This document shows, piece by piece, positions 11,451 to 24,806 of a stretch of DNA of 64,000 bases. The stretch covers positions 3,935,501 through 3,999,500 of the forward strand of contig JAPQWV010000051.1 of NCBI GenBank assembly GCA_027422505.1, in the 5' to 3' direction. Within the stretch, counting starts at the first letter, position 1. Each line of letters starts with the position of its first letter. The DNA comes from Craterostigma plantagineum. Lineage: Eukaryota; Streptophyta; Magnoliopsida; Lamiales; Linderniaceae. The position numbers and the translations under genes are program-made. The notes beneath the pieces are model-generated. The model saw only the letters and a program-made list of their open reading frames with translations, searched no databases and had not been told where the DNA came from.

Positions 11451-11578
11451 GGATCGGAACAACGTAAATTTCTTGGGAGAGATAGAGAGAGAAACGAAGT
11501 CGATTTGTAAACAAGTTTCTTCCGCCAAACGAATCGTTCTCTTTTCTCTCTTTTTTTTCATTTTTTGGTTATTAAAAG

Positions 11579-12370
11579 GGAATTACTATTCACCGCCCCC
11601 TTTTTCCTAGTCACCGCCCCCTAAAGGACTGTAAAAAGACGATTTTGCCCTTATGATATTTAAATTATTTTAAAAAGAAAAAAAACAAACTAAATATATA
11701 ATTTCGGTACGAAATACTGAAAACTACATACACAAATAAATTCGAACAATCGATCGATACGGAAAAAAAATTCGATTTAACACTTTAGGACCGATCGATA
11801 TGTTCGGCCCTGCAGTGTACGGGCCAAAAATTTCATTCGGCCCGTACACTGCCTGGCCGAAAATCTCAATCGACCGTATTTTTTCCTAAGTTTTCCGGGA
11901 ATAATTAGTAATTTTTTTGTGTTATAATTTGTGACTATCTATTGTATTAGTAATTCGAAACGGATAAAGATCCAAAAAAATATTCCAAACATAAACACAA
12001 AAAAATAACTAATACAACTAATTATTCCCAAAAAAAATTACGATCGATCGAGATTTTCGGCCAGGCAGTGTACGGGACGAAACTATCGATCGGCCAGCAC
12101 ACAGCCCGACCGAAAATTTCGTTCAGCCCGTGCACTGCATGGCCGATAATATCGATCGATCGGTCCTAAAATGTTAAATCGATTTTTTTCCGTATCGATC
12201 GATCGTTCGTATTTATTTGTGTATGTAGTTTTCAGTATTTCGTACCAGAATTATATATTTAGTTAGTTTTTTCTTTTTAAATTTATTTAAATATCATAAG
12301 GGCAAAATCGTCTTTTTACAGTCCTTTAGGGAGCGGAGACTAGGAAAAAGGGGGAGGTGAATAGTAATCC
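11579..12370. mobile_element. Long-TIR foldback MITE (about 0.8 kb)
   Basis: The terminal inverted repeats are roughly 280 bp long. The left end reads GGAATTACTATTCACCGCCC and the right end mirrors it (GGATTACTATTCACCTCCCC when reverse-complemented). The arms then match through AAAGGACTGTAAAAAGACGA, TACGAAATACTGAAAACTAC and GATCGATACGGAAAAAAA to GGCCGAAAATCTC. The centre is AT-rich with no frame. Target duplications were not recognised. It lies between the RPN9 pseudogene and the TOPLESS gene, and a truncated relative lies at 5302-5600. Confidence 0.85.
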
Positions 12371-13240
12371 AGTTCTTGAAAATATTCGAATTTGATTTTC
12401 ATATTTTGTCAAAAGATAAAAAAAAGGAGTATATTACTTGGTATTGAAGTGCAATTGAATTGTAAATTAAATTAATTAAATCTATTAGCGGAAAGACATG
12501 GACCTAAAAATAATCTAAAAGATGTGTAGTGTTGTCAAAAGAAGAAAAAGTGGAATATGCTTGTACTGAAGTGAATTAATTCGCTTCAAGTAAATCATAT
12601 TGGAAAAAATTAAATTGGAAATTAGCTAAATCTATAGATGCAAAGATTAGCAAGACGTGTGAAGATAAAAAAGATTCTCTCAGTATTCATGAGGATTATT
12701 ATATTATTTTCCGAATATTCAAGACTAAGACCCTAAAATAATGTAATTTCAAAATTTATTATTAATTGTAAGGATACTGAAGGTTCAAGAAGTTTCTTAA
12801 ATTTTACTCGTCGAAAGTAATCGAAATTTCATATTTATTGAAAATCGAAACTTACTATGTAGAAGAATAATATAATCAAATTTGAATGTCGGATTTACTG
12901 AAAAAATTGGAAGTTACCGCAGAGAAAAAACTTAAGAAATAATTGCATGCTATTTTCTTAATTTTGTTTATCGATATAGGAAAGGGCTAAAAAGGGCAAG
13001 AAAAAGTTGTAACTAAAAGATCAAATAATAATATTATAAGATTGAGTCATTATTACTTAATAAATTATTAGGATTAGGGGAATCATACGACAATGAAAAC
13101 CGACTATCGTCACATACCAAAGGTATTTATTACACACAGATAAAATATTTACGTTGGAAACGTACGAAAAAGTAGATTGTGATAAAGCGAGGAAAAAAGA
13201 AAGGAAAGAAAGTGAAATTAAGGGGAAAAAAGGAATAAAA
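12371..13240. other. AT-rich intergenic stretch upstream of the TOPLESS-related gene
   Basis: No open frame with recognisable coding content on either strand and no clear repeat borders. It contains purine-rich runs near 13170-13250 just ahead of the gene and presumably includes its promoter. Confidence 0.5.
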
Positions 13241-13284
13241 TCAGAGGCTCTGTTTTGTGTCTTGTTCTTTTACATCGCGGAGAA

Positions 13285-13292
13285 AAACCCTA
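13285..13292 (+). promoter_or_regulatory. Telo-box (AAACCCTA) in the leader of the TOPLESS-related gene
   Basis: AAACCCTA occurs shortly downstream of the likely transcription start. Telo-boxes are common near the start sites of plant housekeeping genes. The leader probably has an intron with its donor at about 13429 (GAGAG/GTATGTTT) and an acceptor before the ATG at 13650; the exact acceptor is unclear. Confidence 0.4.
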
Positions 13293-13649
13293 GCTCCTCG
13301 CATTTGTTGAAATTCGCAGTCGATTTCACCTCCAAAAAATTATGCTTTCAGATCTGATATCCGAGAATTCAGGCGTTTCTCTGTTGTCTATCATTTGAGT
13401 CATAGAAAGTCTTCAACCAGCGTGAGAGGTATGTTTGACACCTTTTAGGGCTCGATTGGTAAGGGTTTGGTTTAATTTTGGGGGAGAGATGTGGAAATAT
13501 ATTTCGGTTAAACTGACAGCTCAGGCGTTTGTTCTTTTTTGTCTGAAGGAGGAATTTAGTTGTTCGTCAATTGTCTATCCAATTTTATTACATTTGATTA
13601 CCGAGTGGGATTTGCGCTGGAGTGGCTGGGGATACCTGGAGGCGTCACT

Positions 13650-16638
13650 ATGTCGTCCTTGAGTCGAGAACTGGTTTTCTTGATCCTTCAGTTCTTAGAT
13701 GAGGAGAAGTTCAAGGAGACCGTACACAAGTATGCCCCTTTGTGATTTGTAATAAGGTTTGCAGTTTGAAAGGAATTGTATTGGTTTTGTGTTGCTGACT
13801 TATGTTTATGATCTGTTCTGTACTTAGGTTGGAGCAAGAATCTGGTTTCTTCTTCAACATGAAGTACTTCGAAGACCAAGTTCAAGCAGGTGAATGGGAG
13901 CAAGTTGAGCGTTACTTGAGTGGGTTCACAAAGGTTGAGGACAATCGATATTCTATGAAGATTTTCTTTGAGATCAGGAAGCAGAAGTATCTTGAAGCAC
14001 TTGATCGGTATGCTTTTGTCTGTATATGTATTAGTTAAAAAAGAAAGATTCGATGTTGACTGTCGATATTTTTGTACTACGTCAAATTTATATGTTTTTT
14101 TTTTCAGACAAGATCGTGCGAAAGCTGTTGATATTCTCGTGAAAGATCTCAAGGTCTTTGCATCGTTTAATGAGGACCTATTCAAGGAGATCACTCAGCT
14201 ACTTGCTCTTGACAATTTTAGGTAACCGTTGCGTGTGAGTTAAGTCATTATGTCTGTTAAATCTTCTTATATTTGTCGTTTTCTTATGAATCTTTTAGGC
14301 AGAATGAACAGCTGTCAAAGTATGGGGATACAAAGTCAGCACGAAGTATTATGCTTGTCGAGCTCAAAAAGCTTATTGAGGCAAATCCGTTATTTCGTGA
14401 CAAGCTCACGTTTCCTGCTTTCAAGGCTTCCAGATTAAGAACACTCATCAATCAAAGGTACAGTCAGCTACTATTTGTATGTCATCTGATAATTTGATCA
14501 CCTTATCCTAGTAGGGAATTACTTTATTGACCGAATTGTTATATGTTTTTATACTGTCTGAAAAAGTAATTCGATGTAGTTAGAAAGGAAACTCTCTCAC
14601 TTTTTCTAGTCTTATTCTCGCACTTTCCCTGGTTTTGCAGTCTTAATTGGCAACATCAACTCTGCAAAAACCCACGCCCTAACCCTGACATTAAAACACT
14701 CTTTGTGGATCATACCTGTTCGTCAAGTAACGGGGCACGGGCCCCACCTCCTGCTAATACACCACTCTCTGGACCTGTCCCAAAACCCGGTGTTTTTCCA
14801 CCTCTCAGTGGCCATGGAGTAAGTGTAAATGTTAATTTATGAAATTCACTTATCTCTCTATCTTATGCATATTTATTACGTGGGTTTTACTCATATATTT
14901 TCTAACTCATTTCATCTTTCTTATTCAGCCATTTCAGCCTGTGATTTCTCCTCCTCCGAGTGCTATTGCGGGATGGATGTCAAACGCTAACCCATCCATG
15001 CCCCATGCTGCTGTTGCAGCTGCTCCTCTTGGTCTTGTTCAGGCTCCTAATTCTGGTTGGTGGCTTTGACTTGGTTCACTACAACTTCATGTTATGTTGC
15101 ATGGGCACGCCCATGGAATATGTAGAACAGGGCATCATGCAACAAGCATTTTCTCGTATTTAAAAGTGTAAAATATTAAATGTCAGTGAATTGTGAATCC
15201 TGTTTATTTTTCAGCTGCGTTTCTAAAACATCCAAGGACACCTCCTGGTGGGCCTGGAATGGATTATCAGACTGCTGATTCAGATCACTTGATGAAACGA
15301 TTACGTGTTGGACCATCTGATGAGGTTTGTTAGTTTTTCCATCTCTACATTAATTTCTCAGATCATTGTTTTGTGTCTAATAATTTGGGAGGTACAACTT
15401 GTGCTAATTGTGATGTTTGTGGCATGCTGCATAGGTGTCATTTTCTGGTACTAGCCATGCACCTAATATCTATTCCCCTGATGATCTTCCCAAAACCGTG
15501 GTACGAAACCTTAGTCAAGGGTCAAATGTTATGAGCATGGACTTCCATCCGCAACAACAGACAGTTCTTCTTGGTATTCAAGATTTCCTTCTCAATTTTA
15601 TACAATTTGCTGTTTTTTTTCTCAAATTTGTTTCAGAATATGTAATTCATGTAGCATGTCTTCTATCAATGGTTTGTTAAGTTACAATTTGGGTAGATAT
15701 GCTGTAGTAATTTAGGGGTTGAGGAAAAGACAAAGCTCGTTCCATCGTTGTACATAAGTTGAGTTTTGAACTGAATAGAATATTAGGGAAATACATCTAT
15801 CTGTTTATTAAGGCTCAAATCATCATAGTAACTGTCATGCAATTAATTGGCATGTCACTTACAATTACAATTTTGCCCTTTATAGTTTCAGTTCATTCCA
15901 ATTATATCCCTAAATCATTATTTTCTTCCATTTATATACTTACAAATACATAAATAGTAAATAAAAATATTTACAAATAAAATTTTTATTTAAAAATGTT
16001 ATTACAATATAATGTTTATTTTTATATATTGCACCGACGTTGAGTGTGCTAAAATACTAGCGAAATACATTTGTTTTGATTTTGGAGAAGTTCAGACATA
16101 TTATAGTCTTGAGTTTTGAACTCTTACAATCGAATAACTAATTTCATTGTCCTTTGCCTGATTTTACATATGTTTGTAGTTGGAACAAATGTTGGTGATA
16201 TTAGCATATGGGAAGTAGGTACTCGCGAAAGGTTGGCACTTAAGCCTTTTAAGGTCTGGGATATATCAACTTGCTCGATGCCTTTTCAAGTAAGTAATGG
16301 GTACCTTTGTTGCATCGGGCATTTTATTTTGGGTGTTCATAACTTTTCCACTTTAATCCTTCTAATATTGAATTGTATTGTTCTCAGACTACTCTGGTTA
16401 AGGATGCTACAATATCTGTCAATAGATGTGTATGGGGGCCCGATGGATCGATATTGGGTACAGAAAATCCTCATTTTATGTGAACAAGCTTAGTCCTTTT
16501 GCTTTTATATTGAAAATTATCGGATAGCCGCTGATGTATAATGCATATTAATCTTGTAGGTGTTGCTTTCTCTAAACACATTGTTCAGATATACACATAC
16601 AGTCCATCTGGAGAGTTAAGACAACTCTTAGAAGTGAG

Positions 16639-16675
<37 letters not shown>

Positions 16676-19600
16676 ATATATATGTATATATATATATGTA
16701 CCTCCCCTTCTCGTCACTCCTTATCTGGGTGTTCTGACTAATGGTTTTCCTATATCGCAGTTTGATGCACATGTTGGTGGGGTGAATGATATTGCCTTCG
16801 CTCATCCCAATAAGCAGCTCTGCATAGTTACATGTGGGGATGATAAGACAATTAAGGTAGTCCCGATCTCTTGATCTAGTGTCCAAAGAAGCCTCTAAAA
16901 AATTTATTTGATTTGTTTTTGTGTTATAGGTTTGGGATGCTGTTGCTGGGCGCAGGCTGTATACTTTCGAAGGTCATGAAGCAGCCGTTTACTCTGTATG
17001 CCCCCACTACAAAGAGAATATTCAGGTACTCAATAATTCTGTTGTTTTTGGAATCCTTGGTCAATTCTACTTAATTGTTTTACATCGTCATATAAATATA
17101 TGGAAAAATTTGTAATATTGTATGTTTTATGTACAGTTTATCTTTTCCACTGCAATTGATGGAAAAATAAAAGCATGGTTGTATGATTCGTTGGGATCAA
17201 GAGTAGATTATGATGCACCTGGACTTTGGTGCACTACAATGGCTTATAGTGCTGATGGGATCAGGTTATTTAAATCTTTGTAAATCCCTTATTAGTTTCT
17301 TCAACATGTTCTCTTTGCTAACTCGCAAGACGTATGATTTAAAACATATCGTTCACTTTATGTTTAAAATTTAACTATACTCATGAAGACTCTTCTTACA
17401 TTGTGTTCATTGTATTGTCACGGTTATGTGGACAAACCTTTCAACTGAAGAAACTTGAATCATATTCCTGAGTTTGTTTATCCGCATTTCCTTTGCAGAC
17501 TATTTTCTTGTGGTACTAGTAAAGAAGGTGAATCTCACCTCGTTGAGTGGAATGAAAGTGAAGGAGCCATCAAAAGGACATATTCTGGTTTTCGAAAGCG
17601 TTCTTTGGGTGTAGTACAATTTGACACCACAAGGAACCGTTTTTTAGCTGCTGGTGACGAGTTTCAGATAAAGTTTTGGGACATGGACAACACTAACATG
17701 CTTACCTTCACTGATGCTGATGGAGGATTGCCTGTTAGTATAAACACTGTATTATACAATGCTAATGCATCTAGCTTTTTTTATTTATTTATCAATCTAC
17801 ATTCGATTTTTGTTTAGGCAAGTCCTAGATTGAGATTTAATAAGGAAGGTTCACTGCTGGCTGTTACGACGAGTGATAATGGAATTAAGATCTTGGCAAA
17901 TGCTGAAGGACAACGCATGTTGAGAATGCTAGAGTCCAGAAACTTCGACGGGGCTCGTGGACACCCTGATGCAGTTAATGTCAAAGTAAGTTTTCTTTTT
18001 CTTTTGATAATCACTTTTTGTTGTCTCATGTTTTGACTCGTTAAGGATTCATTTCTCATTGTATCAACTAAATTTGTTTGTTGGTATGTGTGTAACATGT
18101 AGACGCATTTGGTCCCGCATGTTGCAAATTTTGAACATTTTTAGTTCCCTCAAAATATAGAAGTAAATTGCCTGATTCGATTAACATTGACGAAGTGAAA
18201 ACAAAATGACCAACACTGTTTGAAAATATGGGACACTTTTGAGGGACCGCATATTTCTCGTTGCATGTTTTTATATATCTAGTAACAATGGTCATCTATT
18301 TGACATGGTTTTTTCCTTGTGCAGCCTCCTATAGCTGGTGCATTAGGTCCTATTCCCCATGTTTCAGCTTCCATGTCTCCCATTCTAGAGCGTTCAGACA
18401 GGGTGCAACAACCAATGTCACTTCTGGTAAGTAATCTTGATGCATCTTGTATGTAAGATTCTTTTTCTTTGGAAAAGAACTTGTGCTAATTTCAGTTTTA
18501 ATGAACTCCAGGCAACTATGGAAAGTAGCAGGGCAGCTGATGTTAAACCTAGGATTCCTGAGAACTCAGACAAAGTCAGAAGCTGGAAGTCCCCTGACAT
18601 ATCGGAATCATCGCAACTTAAGACCCTCAAGTTGCCTGATTCTCTTACTCCAAGCAAAGTATGTGTATGCTTTAAATTTAATTGCTTGGCCTTTTACATC
18701 TGATTTATGTGTAGAACATTTTGTCGAGAATACTATAGTTATAAGATTACCTCCTTATGACATAAATTTGTCTAAGATTACCTCCTTATGACATAAAATT
18801 TGTCTATCATATGTCACTTTAAATTTCCTCACGCATGTGATTATTTGTTTCCAATTACTTAATGGCAGGTTGCACGGTTGCTATTTACAAATTCTGGGCT
18901 AGCTTTGCTGGCACTTGGTTCCAATGCAGTCCATAAGCTGTGGAAGTGGCAACGTAGCGAGCGTAAGGTAAGAGTTTCTCCGACCAATGAAATGTCGCTG
19001 TGCTCACACATGTATCTATATGTATAAATTGTTCAATGGAAATGTTCTGGCATGTGTTCTCAGTCTTCTGCCACCAGTGTGCCACAGCCATGGCAACCTC
19101 CCAACGGCGCTGTCATGTCAAATGACATAAATGAAACAAAATCACCTGATGATGCAGTTTCATGCATTGCCTTGTCTAAAAACGATTCATATGTTATGTC
19201 GGCCTCGGGTGGGAAGGTGTCCCTGTTCAACATGATGACGTTTAAGGTTTGGCAATGTTTGGTGTCTCAAAGTTTCTGAAATCTCATTACGTGCTCAACA
19301 TATGTTTGCTTATGATGCCAGAGAATAATATGTTAGTGATTGTTGTTTAGGTCATGACTACTTTCATGCCACCGCCTCCGGCAGCAACATTTCTGGCATT
19401 TCATCCTCAGGACAACAATATCATCGCTATTGGAATGGAAGATTCTACAATACAGATTTATAATGTCAGGGTTGATGAGGTAACTCTTGCATTCCCTTTA
19501 CGTAGAAAAACAGATTTAACCGTATGATTTCATAATTTATTATCTTTACGATATCGTTATCCCTGGGGAATTAGTATCCTTCCATATTGTCACCTAAATG

Positions 19601-20734
19601 AAGTCTTCCCTCGACAAAATTCTAAAACTCTTGATGCAGAAAAAATGGTCAAATTTTGCCATGCTTGAGCGAATAAAAAAATCTACCTTCCCCTATGCCA
19701 ATTGATTTGACTGTATCTGAGTAGGTGAAAACCAAGCTCAAAGGTCATCAGAAGAGAATATCAGGGCTTGCCTTTTCCCAAAATCTGAATGTATTAGTGT
19801 CAGCTGGTGCTGATGCACAGGCAAGTCCCCATCACATTTTTAGCTAATATTTTATCTCTGAAATATTTTTTAATTTATATTCTAATAATAAAGAAAAAGC
19901 ATCATTTTGCAATGATATATACCGCAGCTTTGTATGTGGAGCATCGATGGATGGGAGAAGAAGAAATCATGTCCTCTACAGCCTCGGGGCCCGCCACCTG
20001 GTCAAGCCCCCACTCCATTGGTTGGAGAAACTAGCGTTCAATTTCACAATAACCAATCTCATCTATTAGTCGTTCACGAAAGTCACATTGCGGTTTATGA
20101 TGCTCAGCTTGTTTCTCTGCATGTGGTTAGTGCATTTTTTTTTTTGCAAATTGATCTATATGTCCTTTCTGAGAAATTGCCTTGAGCTTGGAACATTAGG
20201 TTCTTCACTAAACCGATTTTAATCAATGTAAACACCTATGAGTATTTAAATGCAGTGGTATCCAAGGGATTCACTTTCATCCCCGATTTCAAGCGCAATT
20301 TATTCGTGCGATGGGCTATCAATCTTCACTGGATTTTGCGATGGTGCTATTGGAATCTTCGATGCTGATAGCTTAAACCTTCGATGTCGAATTGCACCAT
20401 CTGCTTACATATCTCCTACAATTTCCAGGTACATAAATCCATACATATTTATGACATAAACAAGGCTGGTGCAATAACAGAAAAGTATATCATAATCACA
20501 CCTTACTTCTTCAGCAACAATGCTGCATTTCCCATGGTAATCGCATCACACCCTTCGGACCCAAATCAATTTGCGCTCGGCATGAGCGATGGCTCGGTCC
20601 ACGTGATCGAACCGTCTGACTCAGAGGCTAAGTGGGGCGGTTCGACCTCTCAAGAAAACGGTGCTTTGCATTCTTCGGTTCCTTCAAGCTCATCTGCCTT
20701 GAATAGTCAGCCTTCGGAAACCCCTTCGAGGTAA
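13650..20734 (+). CDS. TPR3: TOPLESS-related transcriptional corepressor, TPR2/TPR3 type
   Basis: Groucho/Tup1-type corepressor that binds EAR-motif repressors such as Aux/IAA and JAZ adaptor complexes through its N-terminus and recruits histone deacetylases. Twenty-five coding exons join in frame to 1135 residues: 13650-13729, 13828-14007, 14108-14221, 14299-14457, 14641-14818, 14929-15055, 15215-15324, 15435-15573, 16180-16289, 16388-16457, 16560-16633, 16761-16856, 16930-17025, 17137-17264, 17499-17733, 17818-17985, 18325-18426, 18512-18658, 18869-18967, 19064-19246, 19351-19479, 19725-19820, 19928-20122, 20256-20428 and 20515-20734. The protein begins with LisH (MSSLSRELVFLILQFLDEEK) and CTLH/CRA, followed by a Pro-rich linker and two WD40 propellers (for example TCGDDKTIKVWD, FSTAIDGKIKAWLYD, MSASGGKVSLFNMMTFKVM). 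Exon 2 VQAGEWEQVERYL and linker AAFLKHPRTPPG favour TPR2/TPR3 over TPL/TPR1. Intron 22 uses a GC donor (CAG/GCAAGT). No lesion seen. Confidence 0.95.
16640..16700. repeat. (CT)n/(TA)n microsatellite in TOPLESS-related intron 11
   Basis: About 16 CT units directly after the exon 11 donor, then ATATATATGTATATATATAT. Its position next to the splice donor is unusual but the donor GTGAGA is intact. Confidence 0.9.
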
Positions 20735-21477
20735 AAAAAACTCACACCGTTGGATTTCGAGAGATGACGTTTACTTTGTAAAGGCCCACCATCAGATCGA
20801 TCTATCTTACGTTTGTTTTTTTATTTCTTTTGAGAAGAAAAAAGATGTTCTTTCTAACTGCAGCTGTAGTAACTGAAAGATGTCTGTTGAAAATCTTTGG
20901 TAAGGACTCGTCTTTGATGATTTGGTTTGTTTGCTGGAAATGTTGGGACGTTTGTTATATAGATTCTGAGTTTGTATTAAGTTGCTTTTGGATTTGTTTG
21001 TTATGTTATTGCATGGTTTTGCTTTGAATATTCACTAAACGATATAATCACAAGCTGTCTTAGTCTCGATCGACGAGACTTGAGGGAAGTAGAAGAAGGT
21101 TGAATTAATGTTGGAAATGATATGAAGCATTATCAAAATACACTGAGCTAGTCATAATATTTTCCAGAAAGAAAATAATTTATATATTCGTGTAAGGTCA
21201 ACAGGCTAATTCTATTTTCTGGTAAAAGTTGAGGGTTTTGTTGTCGAAGACTCGAAATATGAGGGCTATCTATTTTCGGCATACCTTAAATTATAATAGT
21301 ATTTGATGACACTCAAATACCTTACATTAATTAATCTTACCTAAAAATAAAGGGGTAAGATAGTACTTAGCTGAAAGTTGTGGATAATTTTTTAATTATT
21401 ATTTTCCATAAAAGTATTTATGGCAGTTTATTGAGGAATAATAAGATGATAGTATATATATATATACTATATATACA
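20735..21477. other. 3' UTR of the TOPLESS-related gene and AT-rich intergenic DNA
   Basis: The 3' UTR probably ends between 20850 and 21050, where T-rich and AATAAA-poor sequence follows the stop at 20734. The rest is AT-rich with no gene or repeat that I recognise. Confidence 0.4.
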
Positions 21478-21592
21478 GAAATGTTATGTAGGCACCTGTT
21501 ATGTGGCATTTTTTTGGTGCCGTCAACATGCCAAATCAATCCCCGATGGGTTCACTAATCTCATGTGTAGGTTATATAAATATATATATATA
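21478..21592 (+). mobile_element. Partial copy of a GTTATGGTGCTCAC-type MITE
   Basis: Shares ACAGAAATGTTATG, GGCACCTGTTATGTGGCATT, GTCAACATGCCAAATCAA and GGGTTCACTAAT...TGTAGGTTATA with the fuller copies at 22027-22260 and, in opposite orientation, 38346-38553. Its second half is missing and it abuts the candidate Helitron at 21593. Confidence 0.65.
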
Positions 21593-22026
21593 TCTTATAT
21601 ATACAATTAAATGTCGTTTTCATCTCCTTCCGCCACGTGTCCCATAAGAAAATGTCTACTATGTCCTTGCTTAGCTTGGTTTACGTTTGCTAATATTACT
21701 TAAATATTGTTTTATCTTTAAACCACCATTTATCACGTTTGACTACAACTTCCCCACTAACAAAACTTCCTATTTTTAAACTAATTTTATTTATATTCTC
21801 CCTAATTACGGAAATCATTTCACAACTCAAAAAAAAAAAAAAAACGGGCATTTTCATTATATTAAACAAATATAAAATAAAAAATATGGAAAAACCATCG
21901 ACTAACAAAGTGGGAAGCACTTTATTTTCACGTTAAACCATTTAACTCATATTATTATTGCTATAGAATAATGTTATATTAATCACACATATTTTACGCC
22001 CGTGAAATGCACGGGCATAAAACTAG
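21593..22026 (+). mobile_element. Candidate small non-autonomous Helitron
   Basis: Starts TCTTATATATACAATTAAAT and ends with the hairpin GCCCGTGAAATGCACGGGC, a short spacer and ACTAG. It lies between an A (21592) and a T (22027), as Helitrons insert. No target duplication is expected and no coding capacity was seen. The 3' hairpin plus CTAG is convincing; the 5' border is an inference. Confidence 0.65.
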
Positions 22027-22260
22027 TTTATATATACAGAAATGTTATGGTGCTCATCTTGCGTGAGCACCTGTTGTGTGGCATTTTTTGTGTACGTCAA
22101 CATGCCAAATCAACCCACGACGGGTTCACTAATTCCACGTATAGGTTATAGATCAATAAAAAATCTCATTGTATGCTGATTTGGCGCGTTGATGTGGTTG
22201 GTGCTCACGAAAGCACCATAACATTGCTACATATATATATATATATAATATATATATATG
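22027..22260 (+). mobile_element. MITE with GTTATGGTGCTC ends, inserted in TA repeats
   Basis: Ends GTTATGGTGCTC...(C)TTGCGTGAGCACC at left and GGTGCTCACGAAAGCACCATAAC at right, flanked on both sides by TATATA tracts. It is related to copies at 21478, 24675 and 38346; all sit in or beside TA microsatellites. Confidence 0.75.
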
Positions 22261-22261
22261 T

Positions 22262-22651
22262 AGAGATTTATTATTGTACCGTGAGCAACCACCGTGAGCA
22301 CCATAAGCAAATTTCTCACTTTTTTTGTTTTTTTTTTCAATTCTCAACGTGGCCAACACCTTCGTAGATCCTCTCATATCCATTCCCAACCCAAATCGCC
22401 ATCTCCAGCAGGTTAATTTTCAAAAAAACCATTACCTCCATTATCTAGTATTCACATGCGGACGACGTACCAAGGTAATGATTTTTAAAAAAAATTAACG
22501 TGTTGGAGAGGGCGATTTAGGTTAGCAATGGATATGAAAGGGTCTACGGAGGTGTTGGTCGCGTTGAGAATTGGAAAAAAAAAAAGCAAAAAAGTGAGAG
22601 ATTTGTTTAAGGTGCTCACGGTGGTCGGACACCATAGCAAATCTCTGTTTA
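22262..22651. mobile_element. Foldback MITE with about 160-bp arms
   Basis: The left arm (22262-22425) and the reverse complement of the right arm (22485-22651) match along their length: AGAGATTT...CACCGTGAGCACC...AAATYTCTCACTTTTTT...CAATTCTCAACG...CCAACACCT...TTTCATATCCATT...AAATCGCC...TTAATTTT. It lies immediately upstream of the LPA3-like gene and may overlap its promoter or leader. The arm carries an open frame, but that is only repeat sequence. Confidence 0.8.
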
Positions 22652-22778
22652 TACGTATATATTTATCTTCAAATATTGAAGTAGTTTCAGTACTACCACA
22701 AAAACAGAGTCCACATGATTTATATTGCATCCTTGACAACCATACGATGGATGCAAAAACTTCACTTGGATTCCCAAA

Positions 22779-24765
22779 ATGTCGCTATTACATTCTCCTG
22801 CGGTTAACAGTTACTCACAGTATCTCGCACCTCCTTCAGTGCCAAAGGTTTGATCTTTCTCTAACTTCAGTTACCTTAGCATTCAAGAACCTATTTTCTT
22901 TTCCCCTTTCTTTTCCTTTTTCTCGATCATCGCAGGTCGACATAAGGAAAAAATTTCTAAGGCAAAGGAATGATTTCCAAAAGGGTTCATCAATAAAGCT
23001 TGAATCTTCCATCCATGCTTCTGCAAAAGATGGGCCATCCGTAAATTTCGATGTGCCTTTTCCAAGCGATTACGATGAACTCCTTAAGCAAGTAAGTTGG
23101 GGATCTTCTTTTTCTTACAGCATTGATCTTCAGTTATTAGCTGTGTTATGTAATAAGAGCAATGAAAACAGGCTAAAGAAGCAACTTTAATGGCATTAAA
23201 GGTCAATAAGCAGCTCATGGTAATTCTTCCTTCTTTCTTTCTTTGTAATCTATGTGGTGATAAGGCAATTAATGTAACTAATTAAAACAATGAGTGAACA
23301 CTACATTCGAAAATTCTCAGAGTTTGTGCCGCAGGAAATTGAATTTCCAACAGCTGGGCTGGGATCTGTTCCGGGTATTCACTCTTTCATTCTCTTAATT
23401 TCTTGTCCTATTTCGTACCAAATCTTAGTTTAAGTTTACTCCCACTAATTCTAAATACAAGTCATTTTACAACTTTATTTTTGTTATTAAATTAAAGCCG
23501 TTTTACTGTTTCAAAAAAAAAAAAATCATGGATATTTCCAATTTTACCCCTTATGTGAAACAACATTAAAAAAGATAGAACTAGTTGATGGTATAATAGA
23601 GATTTAACTTTATTTCTTAATATGCGTGCAATTTTCTTAAATGACTTTTATTTAGAATCAGCGGGAGTATGATTCTTTTTCTTGCATTAGGAGATGGCGA
23701 AGGCGGTATAGAAATGACCGAAAGCTTGCAACTTATTCGAGAATTTTGCGATCTCACCATAGCTCCCGAGAATGCCACGCGGACGCGCATAGTAAGCGCC
23801 GTTTCGATTCTTTAACAAAAATTTGCAGTTAAAAAATCTCGCGTTTGATTATTACGATGGACCATTTTTTTTTCTACGATGAACAAAGAAAAAAAATTGT
23901 TTTTAAGTTCTTTCCCGAGGCTAGCGAGGTCGATTTCGCGAGAAAGATAGCATTCGGAGGATCGTCGTTGAGGCTCGATTATCTGACGAAGCCCTCGTTT
24001 TTCGAAGATTTCGGCTTCACGACTAAGGTTAAAATGTCCGATCGTGTGAAGGCGGAGGATCGGCTCTTCCTCGTTGCTTATCCCTATTTCAATGTCAATG
24101 GTGAGCACCTTTGGAACTATGTCTTGGAATTCATTCTTATATGGTTAATTATGTTTACTGTAATTCTAGGGTGTTGGCGTCGTAGAGACAACAAATTTAG
24201 GGGTGACATTATTTGGAAAATAACTTTAAAATTTCAGCAATTTAGGGATACTATAAGTCGAAATTCTAGATTGTGCCCTAATTCTGGGTTCCAGCGTATC
24301 TAGTATTCCGGCGAATTTGGGGGGTGACAGTTTTAAAAAATTAAGCAATTTTGGGACAAAATTCAATAGTTCCTGCATAAAATGTCATTAAATTTGTTTT
24401 GAAAGTTAGGTTCGGTCAATGTCCACTCCCTATAATTTCTGTTCTCACCTCATAAATTACGTAGTATGTTGTGGACACTCATATGTGTGTGCTACAATAT
24501 AAATAAATTATGTTAACTTTAAATTAAAATTAGTAATTAGCTGAAGGTAGTGATTATTTTTAATTTTATTTAATTTTCTAATAAAACTAAATTGACAGAC
24601 CACGTTTGGTGGTTTATATAAAGACTTAGGTTAATATAATAGTACAGATGATATGAAAAAACTATCTAAGCCGTGAAATTTTATGGTGCTCACCTTATAT
24701 GAGCTGAGCACCTTGCGTGGGCACCAATTGACGTGGCAACGATTCGTGCCATGTCAACATTATGT

Positions 24766-24806
<41 letters not shown>

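Noticed and set aside
22528..23190. Single 220-codon frame at the LPA3-like start
   Set aside because: Its first part lies in the foldback MITE and it reads through an 88-nt pyrimidine-rich intron. Splicing that intron gives a transit-peptide start at 22779.
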